Notes under the pieces: generated by a model
What the model was told of the DNA's origin: nothing
Databases searched by the model: none
Seen by the model: the letters and a program-made list of their open reading frames with translations, nothing else
In this document: positions 40,465 to 49,570 of the stretch, in pieces
How the letters are laid out: every line of letters begins with the position of its first letter
Numbering within the stretch: the stretch's first letter is position 1
From: Metarhizobium sp017305935
Lineage (GTDB): Bacteria > Pseudomonadota > Alphaproteobacteria > Rhizobiales > Rhizobiaceae
Length of the DNA: 64,000 nucleotides
Reading direction: 5' to 3'
NCBI RefSeq assembly: GCF_029601685.1
Contig: NZ_JARRIR010000002.1
Coordinates: 62,001 to 126,000, forward strand
Position numbers and translations under genes: made by a program

Positions 40465-41403
40465 ATGAAAGTTGCAGGATTGCACCTCCTCGCCACCACC
40501 GCATGGCTGCTTGCCGGTGCTGCCCATGCCGAGACGCCAAAGGTGGTGGCGTCGATCAAGCCGATCCACTCGCTGGTCGCGGCGATCATGAAAGGCGTCG
40601 GTGAGCCGGGGCTGATCGTCGAGGGCGCAAACTCGCCACATACCTTCAACATGAAGCCTTCCAGCGCCAAAAAGCTGCAGGATGCCGATCTCGTCTTCTG
40701 GGTCGGCCACGGGCTGGAAGCCTTCCTCGAAAAGCCGTTGGAGGCGCTCGGCAACAAGGCGACCGTGGTCGAACTGGACGACGCCCCCGGCCTGACCAAA
40801 TTGAAATTCCGCGAAGGCGGCGCCTTCGAACCGCATGACGACGGCGATGCCGACGAGGCGGCCGAGGGGCATCACCACGACGAGGGCGAATTTGACATGC
40901 ACCTCTGGCTCGATCCCGCCAATGCCAAGGCGATGGCGGCCGAGATCGAAAAGACGCTGGTCAAGGCCGATCCCCACAATGCCCAGACTTACGCCGCCAA
41001 TGCCAAGGCCTTGGACGAAAAGCTCGACGCCCTCGACAAGGAACTGGCGGCCAGCGTCGCGCCGATCAAGGACAAGCCCTTCATCGTCTTCCACGACGCC
41101 TATCAATATTTTGAAAACCGCTACCACATCCGCGTCGCCGGCTCGATCACCGTCAGCCCGGAAACCCTGCCCGGCGCCGACCGCATCTCGCAAATCCACA
41201 AAAAGGTCACCGAACTCGGCGCCACCTGTGTCTTCTCCGAACCGCAATTCGAACCGAAATTGATCAACGTCGTCCTCGAAGGCACGCCGGCCAAAGCCGG
41301 CACCCTCGACCCCGAAGCCGCAACCCTGACCGAAGGTCCTAACCTCTATTTCGACCTGATGCGCGGGATCGCGACATCGCTGACGGATTGCCTGAAGGGG
41401 TAA
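40465..41403 (+). CDS. znuA: Zinc ABC transporter periplasmic binding protein ZnuA
   Basis: The 312-residue protein has a signal peptide (MKVAGLHLLATTAWLLAGAAHA). The cluster A-I metal site is visible: His in SIKPIHSLVAA, His in GANSPHTFNMKPS, His in FDMHLWLDPANA and Asp/Glu in the C lobe. Between the first lobes is an acidic, His-rich loop (EPHDDGDADEAAEGHHHDEG) typical of ZnuA. It captures zinc in the periplasm and hands it to ZnuBC. A strong hairpin follows the stop. Confidence 0.95.
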   Translation: MKVAGLHLLATTAWLLAGAAHAETPKVVASIKPIHSLVAAIMKGVGEPGLIVEGANSPHTFNMKPSSAKKLQDADLVFWVGHGLEAFLEKPLEALGNKATVVELDDAPGLTKLKFREGGAFEPHDDGDADEAAEGHHHDEGEFDMHLWLDPANAKAMAAEIEKTLVKADPHNAQTYAANAKALDEKLDALDKELAASVAPIKDKPFIVFHDAYQYFENRYHIRVAGSITVSPETLPGADRISQIHKKVTELGATCVFSEPQFEPKLINVVLEGTPAKAGTLDPEAATLTEGPNLYFDLMRGIATSLTDCLKG

Positions 41404-41409
41404 AACGCA

Positions 41410-41439
41410 AAGGGAGGGCGCACGGATGCGCCCTCCCTT
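41410..41439 (+). terminator. Terminator after znuA
   Basis: AAGGGAGGGCGC and GCGCCCTCCCTT form a 12-bp perfect stem with a 6-nt loop. The following T tract is weak (GTTC), but the inverse strand also works, so it can serve both znuA and the convergent RcnB-like gene. Confidence 0.75.
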
Positions 41440-41459
41440 GTTCAACAATGTCCGGCGAA

Positions 41460-41771
41460 TTACCGCGCGGCCGCGAGGCCGACGATCAGGCCGGTGGCGG
41501 CGCTGATCAGCAGGAACTGGTTGTCGACGCGCACCCATTGTTCGCCCCGGCGCGGCTGCGACAGGCGATAGCGGCGATAATCGCGGGCGTTGACGATATT
41601 GCGGCGCTCGGCGCGCGACAGGCGGGCGCCCCGGTCCCAACGGTGCTTGTGAATGACGACAGGCCTGTCGAAGCGCTTTTCGATCACCTTATGACGAAAC
41701 TGGTCGGCCGAGGCGGCCAGCGGCGTAGCGAGAAACGAAGCGGCGACAAGAGCGGCAAGAAGCTTTTTCAT
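41460..41771 (-). CDS. RcnB-family periplasmic protein
   Basis: The 103-residue protein has a signal peptide (MKKLLAALVAASFLATPLAA then SADQ). The mature part is very basic (KHRWDRGARLSRAERRNIVN, RDYRRYRLSQPRRGEQWVRV), and ends with DNQFLLISAATGLIVGL. This DxYRRYRL...PxxGxxWVRV...LI pattern is that of the RcnB family, first linked to nickel/cobalt homeostasis in E. coli. A metal role next to zinc genes is suggestive but not shown. Confidence 0.82.
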   Translation of the reverse strand: MKKLLAALVAASFLATPLAASADQFRHKVIEKRFDRPVVIHKHRWDRGARLSRAERRNIVNARDYRRYRLSQPRRGEQWVRVDNQFLLISAATGLIVGLAAAR

Positions 41772-41928
41772 CGGGGTATCCTTTCCTGTGAAGACACCCT
41801 GACCTTATCGCCGCAGATATGAACCGAAGATGAAACGGAAAATTACATTTCCGTAATGATTTCCGCCGCTTAAAGCAGGAAATTCAGACGGTGATTTCGC
41901 TAAAATGCTAAGCTTTTCATAGCAATAA

Positions 41929-41956
41929 CAGGAGGCGGCAAAGGCGCCGCCTCCTG
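41929..41956 (-). terminator. Putative terminator of the mannoside operon
   Basis: CAGGAGGCGGC and GCCGCCTCCTG form an 11-bp perfect stem with a 6-nt loop, 15 bp after the aldo-keto reductase stop. The tract after it on the minus strand (TTATTGCT) is only partly T. It probably ends the long operon that begins at the sugar-binding protein. Confidence 0.7.
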
Positions 41957-41970
41957 TTCGGACAGAAAAC

Positions 41971-43005
41971 TCAACCGTCGAGTTCGGCCGATTTCGTCCA
42001 GAGGTTGACGTCAGCCTCGCGGGCATAGAGATCGATTTCCGAAAGCTCGGCATCGGTGAAATCGGGATTGTCGAGCGCACGCACGCAATCGACGATCTGC
42101 GCGGCGCGGCTGGCGCCGATCAGGGCAGAGGTGACGCGACCGCCGCGCAGCACCCAGGCGAGCGCTAGCTGCGCCAGCGTCTGGCCGCGCTTTTCGGCAA
42201 TTTCGTTGAGCTTGCGGACATTCTCGATCACGGAAGGGCGAATGGAATCGCGCTTGAGGAAATGATTCTGCGCCGCACGGCTGTCTTCGGGCACGCCGTT
42301 CAGATATTTCGAAGTCAGCATGCCCTGCGCCAAGGGCGTGAAGACGATGGAACCCATGCCGAGTTCGTCGAGCGTGTCCAGAAGGCCGTCCTCTTCGATC
42401 CAGCGGTTGAGCATGGAATAGCTCGGCTGGTGGATGACGCAGGGCGTTCCCAACGCCTTCAAAATCGCGGCAGCCTCACGGGTGCGGTGCGAATTATAGG
42501 AGGAAATGCCGACATAAAGCGCCCGGCCGGAGCGGACGATATGATCCAGCGCGCCGCAGGTTTCCTCCAGCGGCGTATCCGGGTCGAAGCGGTGCGAATA
42601 GAAGATATCGACATAGTCGAGACCCATGCGCTTCAGGCTCTGGTCGCAGGAGGCGATCAGGTATTTGCGGCTGCCCCATTCGCCGTAAGGGCCGGGCCAC
42701 ATGTCGTAACCGGCCTTGGAAGAGATGATCAGCTCGTCGCGCAGGCCGGCGAAATCGCTGCGCAGGATCTCGCCGAAGGCGGTTTCGGCGCTGCCGGGCG
42801 GCGGGCCGTAATTGTTGGCGAGGTCGAAATGGGTTATGCCGAGGTCGAAGGCGGTGCGGCACATCTCGACCTTGCGCTGGTGCGGCGTGTCCTCGCCGAA
42901 ATTATGCCAGAGGCCGAGCGAAATCGCCGGCAGCTTCAGGCCGGAGCGTCCCACCCGATTGTATTTCATCTTGCTGTATCGATCGTCAGCCGGGGTCCAG
43001 CTCAT
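41971..43005 (-). CDS. Aldo/keto reductase, YghZ/L-glyceraldehyde-3-phosphate reductase type
   Basis: The 344-residue TIM-barrel protein has the catalytic Asp/Tyr/Lys/His set: HFDLANNYGPPPGSAE, IISSKAGYDMWPG and DIFYSHRFDPDTPLEE. The motifs YDMWPGPYGEWGSRKYL and NRWIEEDGLL are those of the YghZ/KvBeta branch. It reduces small aldehydes with NADPH. It lies at the end of the sugar operon, 128 bp from the Gfo/Idh/MocA gene with a palindromic repeat between, so it may be transcribed partly on its own. Confidence 0.9.
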   Translation of the reverse strand: MSWTPADDRYSKMKYNRVGRSGLKLPAISLGLWHNFGEDTPHQRKVEMCRTAFDLGITHFDLANNYGPPPGSAETAFGEILRSDFAGLRDELIISSKAGYDMWPGPYGEWGSRKYLIASCDQSLKRMGLDYVDIFYSHRFDPDTPLEETCGALDHIVRSGRALYVGISSYNSHRTREAAAILKALGTPCVIHQPSYSMLNRWIEEDGLLDTLDELGMGSIVFTPLAQGMLTSKYLNGVPEDSRAAQNHFLKRDSIRPSVIENVRKLNEIAEKRGQTLAQLALAWVLRGGRVTSALIGASRAAQIVDCVRALDNPDFTDAELSEIDLYAREADVNLWTKSAELDG

Positions 43006-43049
43006 AGGAAAATCCTCTTTATTGAAATGCGCGGGCAGTTTTTCTTATC

Positions 43050-43093
43050 GCATTTCCGAACGGAAAACCGGTATCCACTTTTCCTGGAAATGC
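43050..43093. repeat. Short palindromic intergenic repeat of rhizobial type
   Basis: GCATTTCC and GGAAATGC bound a 44-bp element with the inner sequence CGGAAAACCGGTATCCACTT. This sequence type (an AACCGGT...CCACTTTTCC box) recurs widely in intergenic DNA of Rhizobiaceae, and a diverged fragment (CGGTTCCCACTTTTCGC) lies near 36848-36864 in this window. No function is known to me; it may fold in RNA. Confidence 0.6.
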
Positions 43094-43132
43094 TTTAGCA
43101 CCGCCCGCGCGGGACCATACCCGAAGGCGGGC

Positions 43133-44266
43133 TTACTTCAAGAGCGCCCGCGCCTCTTCGATACCGAGCGCCGCCGGCTGGGTGCAGGTCGTCGAAAGCG
43201 CGACGAAGCGGCGTTCCTCACCGGATTTGAGGATCGAGGTCATGACATCGACGGCATGCAGCGCCCGGTCGAGCGAGCAGCGGGCATCGCGCCCCTCGAT
43301 CAGCGCCATCGCCATATCGGCGAGGCCCGCCGTGCGGTAATTGGCGACCATGGCATGCGGATGCTCCTGGTTGTCGATGCCGAAGGGATGGTCCCAGCCT
43401 TCCAGCGCCCGGATATCCTTGTCGCGGCCGCTGACTTCCACCGGCCCGCCGAAGAAATTCGGATCGGGCACGTAGATCGAGCCTTCCGTGCCGTAAAGCT
43501 CCATATTGGCATGGCGATGCGACCAGACATCCCAGCTTGCCGAGAGCGTCACCGTCGCACCGCTTTCGAATTCCAGCAGCGCCTGCACCGTCGTCGGCGT
43601 CTTCACCTCGATTGTCTCGCCGCTGCGCGGCTGGCTGGAGATGGTGCGGGTGGCGGTGGCCATCGAGGTCATGGCGCCGACGCGCTTCACCGGGCCGATG
43701 AGGTTGATGAGATTGGCGATGTAATACGGCCCCATGTCGAGGATCGGGCCGCCGCCGGGCAGGAAGAAGAAATCGGGATTGGGATGCCACATCTCCATAC
43801 CCGGCCCCATGACATAGCAGGCGCCGGAGGTGATGCGGCCAATGCCGCCTCTGTCGATGTAATCGCGGGCAAGCTGGTGCGCGCCGCCGAGGAAGGTATC
43901 CGGCGCGCAGCCCACCGAAAGGCCCTTTTCGCGGGCGATGCGGCGTAGTTCCTCGCCCTCTTCCAGCGAAAGCACCAGCGGCTTTTCGGAATAGACATGC
44001 TTGCCGGCTTCGAGGATCGCCCTGGAAACAGCGTAGTGCGCAGCCGGGATCGTCAGGTTGACGATGACGTCGATCTCGTCATCGGCGAGCAGTTCCTCGA
44101 CGGTCTCGGCGCGCACGTTGAATTCTGCGGCCTTCGCCTCAGCCGCATTGACATTGATGTCGGCGCAGGCGCGCACCTCGATGCCCTTGAACAGCGGCGC
44201 GAGCGAGAAATAGGTGGTGGAGATATTGCCGCATCCGAGGATGCCGACGCCAAGTTCTCTGGTCAT
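43133..44266 (-). CDS. Gfo/Idh/MocA family oxidoreductase
   Basis: The 377-residue protein has an NAD(P)-binding Rossmann fold at the N terminus (GVGILGCGNISTTYFSLAPL), the EKPL motif (HVYSEKPLVLSLEEGEEL) with the catalytic Lys, and the second-domain sheet (GGGPILDMGPYYIANLINLI, with D and Y/H). Members oxidise or reduce sugars and sugar-like rings. Translational spacing to the upstream isomerase-like gene is 13 bp, so the two should act in one pathway, probably conversion of the mannoside-derived sugar. Confidence 0.92.
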   Translation of the reverse strand: MTRELGVGILGCGNISTTYFSLAPLFKGIEVRACADINVNAAEAKAAEFNVRAETVEELLADDEIDVIVNLTIPAAHYAVSRAILEAGKHVYSEKPLVLSLEEGEELRRIAREKGLSVGCAPDTFLGGAHQLARDYIDRGGIGRITSGACYVMGPGMEMWHPNPDFFFLPGGGPILDMGPYYIANLINLIGPVKRVGAMTSMATATRTISSQPRSGETIEVKTPTTVQALLEFESGATVTLSASWDVWSHRHANMELYGTEGSIYVPDPNFFGGPVEVSGRDKDIRALEGWDHPFGIDNQEHPHAMVANYRTAGLADMAMALIEGRDARCSLDRALHAVDVMTSILKSGEERRFVALSTTCTQPAALGIEEARALLK

Positions 44267-44279
44267 GGGTCAGGTCCGT

Positions 44280-45041
44280 TCAATAGGTCTTGAGCGATGC
44301 GATCGAGCGGCGCACCAGGCGGCCGAGATCGTTCGGATTGTCGTGTTCGACGATGAAATGGCGGGCGGGCGTGTTGCGCATCACCGGCAACAGCTTGTCC
44401 CACGGCACGGTGCCGTGGCCGACATCGGCCCAGCCGTCCTCATCGGTGTTTTCGCCAGCGGGGGCGATGTCCTTGACGTGGACGGACGTGATACGCGGGC
44501 CATATTTTTCGATCCACATGAAAGGATCGGCCTTGCCGCGCACCACCCAGGCGATATCCGCCTCCCAGCTCAGCGACGGGCCGCCGGCGAAAATCTGGTC
44601 GAGCGGCATGGAGCCGTCTTCGAGCGGGAAGAACTCGAAATCATGGTTGTGCCAGCCGAAATCGAAGCCGGCCTCGCGGATCGGCTTGCCAGCCTTTTCC
44701 AGCCGGGCGCCAAGCGCATGCCAGCCTGCGACATCGGTCGGGCGCTCTTCCGGCATCAGCCAGGGGCAATAGACCGAGCGCATGCCGAGCGTGCGGGCAA
44801 TCGCCAGCGCCCGCTGCGGATCGTTTTCGAGAAGCTCGATGCTGAAATGCCCGGTCGGCATGGAAAGCCCCCGGGCATCCAGCTCCGCCTTCAGGGCGTC
44901 AAGCCCAGCCTGGTCGAGATCGCCGTAAACGCCGGCAAAGCCTTCGACCTGTTTGTAGCCGGCATCGGCGAGCAGCGCGTAGACGTCGGAATAGGGCGGA
45001 TAGTTGCGGGCGCTGTAAAGCTGGAAACTGAAATCGGTCAT
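44280..45041 (-). CDS. Sugar phosphate isomerase/epimerase-like TIM barrel
   Basis: The 253-residue protein matches the xylose-isomerase-like (AP endonuclease 2) fold: FSFQLYSARNYPPYSDVYAL, metal-binding segments GWHNHDFEF, WEADIAWVV (Glu/Asp), VHVKDIAP and IVEHDNP. The His/Glu/Asp arrangement is that of divalent-metal sugar isomerases or epimerases. It follows the beta-mannosidase by 56 bp in the operon. The exact substrate is unknown; it commonly pairs with Gfo/Idh/MocA oxidoreductases. Confidence 0.9.
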   Translation of the reverse strand: MTDFSFQLYSARNYPPYSDVYALLADAGYKQVEGFAGVYGDLDQAGLDALKAELDARGLSMPTGHFSIELLENDPQRALAIARTLGMRSVYCPWLMPEERPTDVAGWHALGARLEKAGKPIREAGFDFGWHNHDFEFFPLEDGSMPLDQIFAGGPSLSWEADIAWVVRGKADPFMWIEKYGPRITSVHVKDIAPAGENTDEDGWADVGHGTVPWDKLLPVMRNTPARHFIVEHDNPNDLGRLVRRSIASLKTY

Positions 45042-45097
45042 CTCTTGTCCTCCTGCGGCCGGCGGCCGCGCTGTTTGCTGTGGTGTTTCGCCGGGCC

Positions 45098-47542
45098 TCA
45101 GGCCTGGGCGAGATGAAGATCGGTCACGCGAAACTGCGGAACCGCGCCGGGCGGCAGGGCCGCCGTCGGCGTGAAGCGGATGCGGCGGCTTTCGCCGCCG
45201 GCGAGGTCGAAAAGATTATCGGCATAGCGGCCGTCGGTTTCGCTCTCGATCATCACGAACAATGCAAGGCCTTCGGCTGTGACGGCGATTTCCCATTGAC
45301 CGTCCTCGGCGGCGGTCACGGAATGCGTCAGGCCTGACGGTTTCAGGTCCAGCGCCTTGTAGGTATCGGGCACGATATGGCCCTCGCCCGCCATGCCGTT
45401 GGAAGCCGTGAAGCGCCAGGCGAGTACCGATTGCGGCGGCACCTCGCTACGCGGAATCTCGAAGAGCTTTTCCGCGCGGTCGGGGCTGCATGGCCCGGAA
45501 AGGCGATGCAGCGGAGTTCGTTCACCGGTCAGCGATAGCAGGAAAAACTCCGCCTCGATCCCGACCGCATCGGCGGTATCGTTGACCGCCGACACCGCGA
45601 ATGCCTCCCCCTCTGGAATGACGGCCAGCGTCACCGGCTGGAAGAAGCGCCGCGCCAGATAGTGCATTGCCTTCCAGCGCCCGCCATGATCGAGGCTCGC
45701 CCAGGAGGCGACCGGCCATGTGTCGTTGAGCTGCCAGTAGAGCGTGCCCATGCAATGCGGTTTGAGCGAGCGCCAGTAATCCACCGCCGTGCGGATCGCC
45801 AGCGCCTGCTGCACCTGGCTGAGATAGACGAAGCCGGCAAAGCTGGTGGGAAAGCGGAAATAACGGAACATCGTGCCGGCGATGCGTTCGTTGCCGCCGA
45901 CATTCTTCTGGTGCAGCTCCATGACCGGCGAGGCGATATTGAGATCGCCCTCGCCCGCGAAGGAGCGGATCACCGGCAGCGAGGTATAGGACTGGAAGCC
46001 GAATTCCGAGCAGAAGCGCGGGCGTACGGAGCGGTATTCGTCGAAGGACTTGTTCTCGTGCCAGACGGACCAGTAATGCATGTCGCCGGAACCGTCCGCA
46101 TGCCAGGCATCGCCGTAATCGAGATAGCCGGAGGCCGGGCTCGACGGCCACCAGAGGCCATCCGGCGCGGCCTTCTTCATCTGCTGCTCGATCACCCGGT
46201 TCAGCCGGTCATAGGCGACGAGATAGCGGTCGCGATTGGTGCGCGATTCCGGAAACCAGGTGAGCGCGCCCACCAGCTCGTTATCGCCGCACCACAGCGT
46301 TATCGAGGGATGGCTTGATAGCCGCTTGACTTGATACTCGACCTCATGGGCGACATTTTCGAGGAAATCCTCGGTGCAGGGATAAAGGTTGCAGGCGAAC
46401 ATGAAATCCTGCCAGACCATCAGCCCCATGCGGTCGCAGAGATCGTAGAACCAGTCCTGCTCGTAAAAGCCGCCGCCCCAGACGCGGATCATGTTCATAT
46501 GCGCATCGACGGCCGATTGCAGCAGCGCTTCCGTCCGCTCCGGCGAGCTGCGTGAAAACAGGGCGTCGGCCGGTATCCAGTTGGCGCCGCGGCAGAAGAT
46601 TTCGCGGCCGTTGACGCGGAAAGCGAAGCGGCTGCCCGCCGCATCCGGCGTCGTTAGCAGCTCGACCTGCCTCAGGCCGATGCGTTTCGTCACACGCTCC
46701 GAAGGCACCTCGACGGACAGCATGTACAACACCTGCTCGCCGCTGCCGACCGGCCACCACAGCCGCGGCGAATCGAGGTGGAAAAGATGCGTGACGGTGT
46801 TTTCGCCCGGCCGCATGCCGCAATCGAGCCTGAGCGCCTCGTCGCCGAAGGCGAGATGCAGCGGCACGATGCAGGGGTCGGCCGCATGCAGCGTCACCGT
46901 CACCTCGACATCAACGCTGCCGTCGTCGTTGTGATGCTGGCGCGTCGTCACATGCTCGATGCGGGCATCGTCCAGCCGCTTCAGCGCAATCGTGCCATAG
47001 AGGCCGAGAGGGGCGAGCGCGATGTTCCAGTCCCAGCCGAAATGGCATTGCGGCTTGCGCAGCATGTTGCCGTTGGGGATCGGCGAATTGCCGGTCGAAT
47101 AGGGCACGTAGAAAGGCTGCGCCGCCTGCCGCTCGGCACCGGCCCTGATCGACGAATGAATGACGATCCGCAGGCTGTTAGGCCCGATCTTAAGGGCTTT
47201 CGAGACGTCGGGGCGAAAGCGGCGGAAACAGTTGTCGGCCGAGAGCACCTCGATGTCGTTGACGAAGACGGTGGCGACCGTATCGAGGTAGTCGATATCG
47301 AGATACCAGCGGCCGGAGGCGTCGGTCAGCTCGAATTCGCGTTCGAGCACCCAGTCCTCATGCGCCACCCATTGCACCAGCTCTTCGTTTCGCCCGGCAT
47401 AGGGATCGGGAATGATGCCCGCCTGCTGCAGGGCGGAATGAACGTCGCCGGGAATGGAGATCGCCGTGGAGTGACTCCCGTCGGCAGTCGCCACCTGCCA
47501 GCAGCCGGCGAGATCAAGCATATCGTCCTGCACGTCGGCCAT
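45098..47542 (-). CDS. Beta-mannosidase, glycoside hydrolase family 2
   Basis: The 814-residue protein has the GH2 order: jelly-roll (DLAGCWQVATADGSHSTAIS, IPGDVHSALQQAG), immunoglobulin-like domain, then the catalytic TIM barrel. The acid/base is in LWCGDNELVGAL (E422) and the nucleophile is in RFCSEFGFQS (E513). MNMIRVWGGGFYEQDWFYDL and HYWSVWHENKSFDEY are typical of the beta-mannosidase branch. There is no signal peptide, so it acts in the cytoplasm on imported manno-oligosaccharides or glycan fragments. Its start at 47542 is 10 bp after the ATPase stop and has GGAGG upstream. Confidence 0.93.
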   Translation of the reverse strand: MADVQDDMLDLAGCWQVATADGSHSTAISIPGDVHSALQQAGIIPDPYAGRNEELVQWVAHEDWVLEREFELTDASGRWYLDIDYLDTVATVFVNDIEVLSADNCFRRFRPDVSKALKIGPNSLRIVIHSSIRAGAERQAAQPFYVPYSTGNSPIPNGNMLRKPQCHFGWDWNIALAPLGLYGTIALKRLDDARIEHVTTRQHHNDDGSVDVEVTVTLHAADPCIVPLHLAFGDEALRLDCGMRPGENTVTHLFHLDSPRLWWPVGSGEQVLYMLSVEVPSERVTKRIGLRQVELLTTPDAAGSRFAFRVNGREIFCRGANWIPADALFSRSSPERTEALLQSAVDAHMNMIRVWGGGFYEQDWFYDLCDRMGLMVWQDFMFACNLYPCTEDFLENVAHEVEYQVKRLSSHPSITLWCGDNELVGALTWFPESRTNRDRYLVAYDRLNRVIEQQMKKAAPDGLWWPSSPASGYLDYGDAWHADGSGDMHYWSVWHENKSFDEYRSVRPRFCSEFGFQSYTSLPVIRSFAGEGDLNIASPVMELHQKNVGGNERIAGTMFRYFRFPTSFAGFVYLSQVQQALAIRTAVDYWRSLKPHCMGTLYWQLNDTWPVASWASLDHGGRWKAMHYLARRFFQPVTLAVIPEGEAFAVSAVNDTADAVGIEAEFFLLSLTGERTPLHRLSGPCSPDRAEKLFEIPRSEVPPQSVLAWRFTASNGMAGEGHIVPDTYKALDLKPSGLTHSVTAAEDGQWEIAVTAEGLALFVMIESETDGRYADNLFDLAGGESRRIRFTPTAALPPGAVPQFRVTDLHLAQA

Positions 47543-47552
47543 CATCGCCTCC

Positions 47553-48638
47553 TCAGATCCGCAATTCTGTTTCGGCATCGAACAACGAGGCGAGCGACGG
47601 ATCGAAACCGAGCCGCACCTTGCTTCCCGCCGCAAACCGCCGCGCGCCGTTGACGCGCACCGAAATCGTCTGTCCCGCATATTTCAGCCAAAGCAGGTTG
47701 TCGGCACCCATTGGCTCCTCGATATCGACCACCGCCTCATGTCGTTCGGCCGTCTCGCCATTGACGGCGATATGTTCCGGCCGCACGCCGAGAACCGCCC
47801 TGCGCCCCGGCTGCAACGGTTCCGCCGCCCTGTAACCCTCAAGCGAAAACCGCACAGTGTTGGACACGAAGATCGGCCCGGTATCGGAGGCCGCGATCTC
47901 ACCCTTCAAAAAGTTCATGGAGGGCGAGCCGATGAAGCCGGCGACGAACAGATTGCGCGGCGCGTTGTAGATCGTATCAGGGCTGTCGAGCTGCTGGATG
48001 ACGCCGTTCTTCATGATGGCAATGCGATCAGCCAGCGTCATCGCCTCGATCTGGTCGTGGGTGACATAAATCATCGTATTCTTCAGCGACTGGTGCAGCC
48101 GTTTGATTTCGACGCGCAGCTCCGAGCGCAGCTTGGCATCGAGGTTCGACAAGGGTTCATCGAACAGGAAGACATCGACATCGCGCACCAGCGCCCGGCC
48201 GATAGCGACGCGCTGGCGCTGGCCGCCGGAAAGCTCGGCCGGCTTGCGTTTCAAGAGCGGCTGGATTTGCAGGATCTCGGCGGCGCGGGCGATGCGCTTG
48301 TCGATATCGGCCTGCGGCAGCTTGGCGACCTTGAGCCCGAAGGACAGGTTCTTTTCCACCGACATCTGCGGATAGAGCGCATAGGACTGGAACACCATGC
48401 CGATGCCACGATCCTTGGGTTCCTCCCAGGTGACGTTGCGGTCCTTGATGAAGATCTGCCCCTCGCTGATTTCCAGCAGCCCGGCGATGCAGTTCAGCAG
48501 CGTGGACTTGCCGCAGCCGGAAGAGCCGAGCAGCACCAGGAACTCACCGTCGTGGATATCCAGATTGAGATTGCGCAGCACGCTGACGGCGCCGAAATTC
48601 AGCGATAAGTCCTTGATGGAAACGCTGGTATTGGTCAT
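47553..48638 (-). CDS. Sugar ABC transporter ATP-binding protein (UgpC/MalK type)
   Basis: The 361-residue protein has Walker A GSSGCGKST, Q loop VFQSYALYPQMSVEKN, signature LSGGQRQRVAIGRALV and Walker B VFLFDEPLSNLDAKL. A C-terminal TOBE/OB domain follows (LGVRPEHIAVNG, then EEPMGADNLLWLKYAG), as in MalK/UgpC proteins of CUT1 transporters. It powers uptake through the two permeases upstream in the operon. The gene continues 5 bp after the permease stop. Confidence 0.94.
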   Translation of the reverse strand: MTNTSVSIKDLSLNFGAVSVLRNLNLDIHDGEFLVLLGSSGCGKSTLLNCIAGLLEISEGQIFIKDRNVTWEEPKDRGIGMVFQSYALYPQMSVEKNLSFGLKVAKLPQADIDKRIARAAEILQIQPLLKRKPAELSGGQRQRVAIGRALVRDVDVFLFDEPLSNLDAKLRSELRVEIKRLHQSLKNTMIYVTHDQIEAMTLADRIAIMKNGVIQQLDSPDTIYNAPRNLFVAGFIGSPSMNFLKGEIAASDTGPIFVSNTVRFSLEGYRAAEPLQPGRRAVLGVRPEHIAVNGETAERHEAVVDIEEPMGADNLLWLKYAGQTISVRVNGARRFAAGSKVRLGFDPSLASLFDAETELRI

Positions 48639-48643
48639 GGGGA

Positions 48644-49570
48644 TCACCCTTTCACGGCGCCGGCGGCGATGCCGCGCACGAACAGACGGCCGGAGACGAA
48701 ATAGACGATGAGGGGAACGGCGCCGGTCAGGATGGTGGCGGCCATGTTGACGTTGTATTCCTTCACGCCCTGCACCGAATTGACGATGTTGTTGAGCTGC
48801 ACGGTCATCGGGTAATATTCCGGCCGGGTGAACACGACGCCGAACAGGAAGTCGTTCCAGATGCCGGTGATCTGCAGGATCATCGCCACGACGAAGATCG
48901 GCAGCGACATCGGCGCCATGATGCGCAGATAGATCGCCCAGAAGCCGGCCCCGTCGATGCGCGCCGCCTTGAACAATTCCTCCGGCAGGCCGGCGAAATA
49001 ATTGCGGAACAAGAGCGTCAGGATCGGCATGCCGAAGATGGTGTGGACGATGATCAGACCGGTCAGCGTGCCGTAGATGCCGAGTTCCCGCAACACGATG
49101 ACGATGGGATAGATCATCACCTGATAGGGAATGAAGGCGCCGACGATCAGGATGGTGAAGAACACCTCCGATCCCTTGAAGCGCCAGTTGGCCAGCGCGT
49201 AGCCGTTGACCGATGCGACCGCGATCGAGATCAGCGTCGAGGGAATGGTGATCAGCACCGAATTCCAGAAACCGCGCGACAACCCGTCACAATTGAGGCC
49301 GGTGCAGGCCTGTGACCAGGCTTTCACCCAGGGCTCGAAGGTGATTTCCAGCGGCGGCGAGAAGATATTGCCGAGCCGCACCTCCGGCATACCCTTGAGC
49401 GAGGTGACGACCATCACATAGAGCGGGATGAGGTAATAGATCGCCGCGACCAGCAACGTGCCGTACAGCATGATATTGCGCGGCGAGAGCACGCGGCGCG
49501 GCTTGCGGCCGGCAGGACCGGGTTGCAACCGCGAGGCGGATGCGGCGATAAGTGAGGACCGATCAGACAC
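48644..49570 (-). CDS. Sugar ABC transporter permease (MalG type)
   Basis: The 308-residue inner-membrane protein has six predicted helices and the EAA loop (KAARIDGAGFWAIYLRIMAP). The N-terminal 30 residues are cytoplasmic and basic. A periplasmic stretch with two Cys (CTGLNCDGLSRGFWNSVLIT) precedes the first core helices. It overlaps the upstream permease gene by 8 bp. Together they form the channel of a CUT1-family transporter. Confidence 0.93.
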   Translation of the reverse strand: MSDRSSLIAASASRLQPGPAGRKPRRVLSPRNIMLYGTLLVAAIYYLIPLYVMVVTSLKGMPEVRLGNIFSPPLEITFEPWVKAWSQACTGLNCDGLSRGFWNSVLITIPSTLISIAVASVNGYALANWRFKGSEVFFTILIVGAFIPYQVMIYPIVIVLRELGIYGTLTGLIIVHTIFGMPILTLLFRNYFAGLPEELFKAARIDGAGFWAIYLRIMAPMSLPIFVVAMILQITGIWNDFLFGVVFTRPEYYPMTVQLNNIVNSVQGVKEYNVNMAATILTGAVPLIVYFVSGRLFVRGIAAGAVKG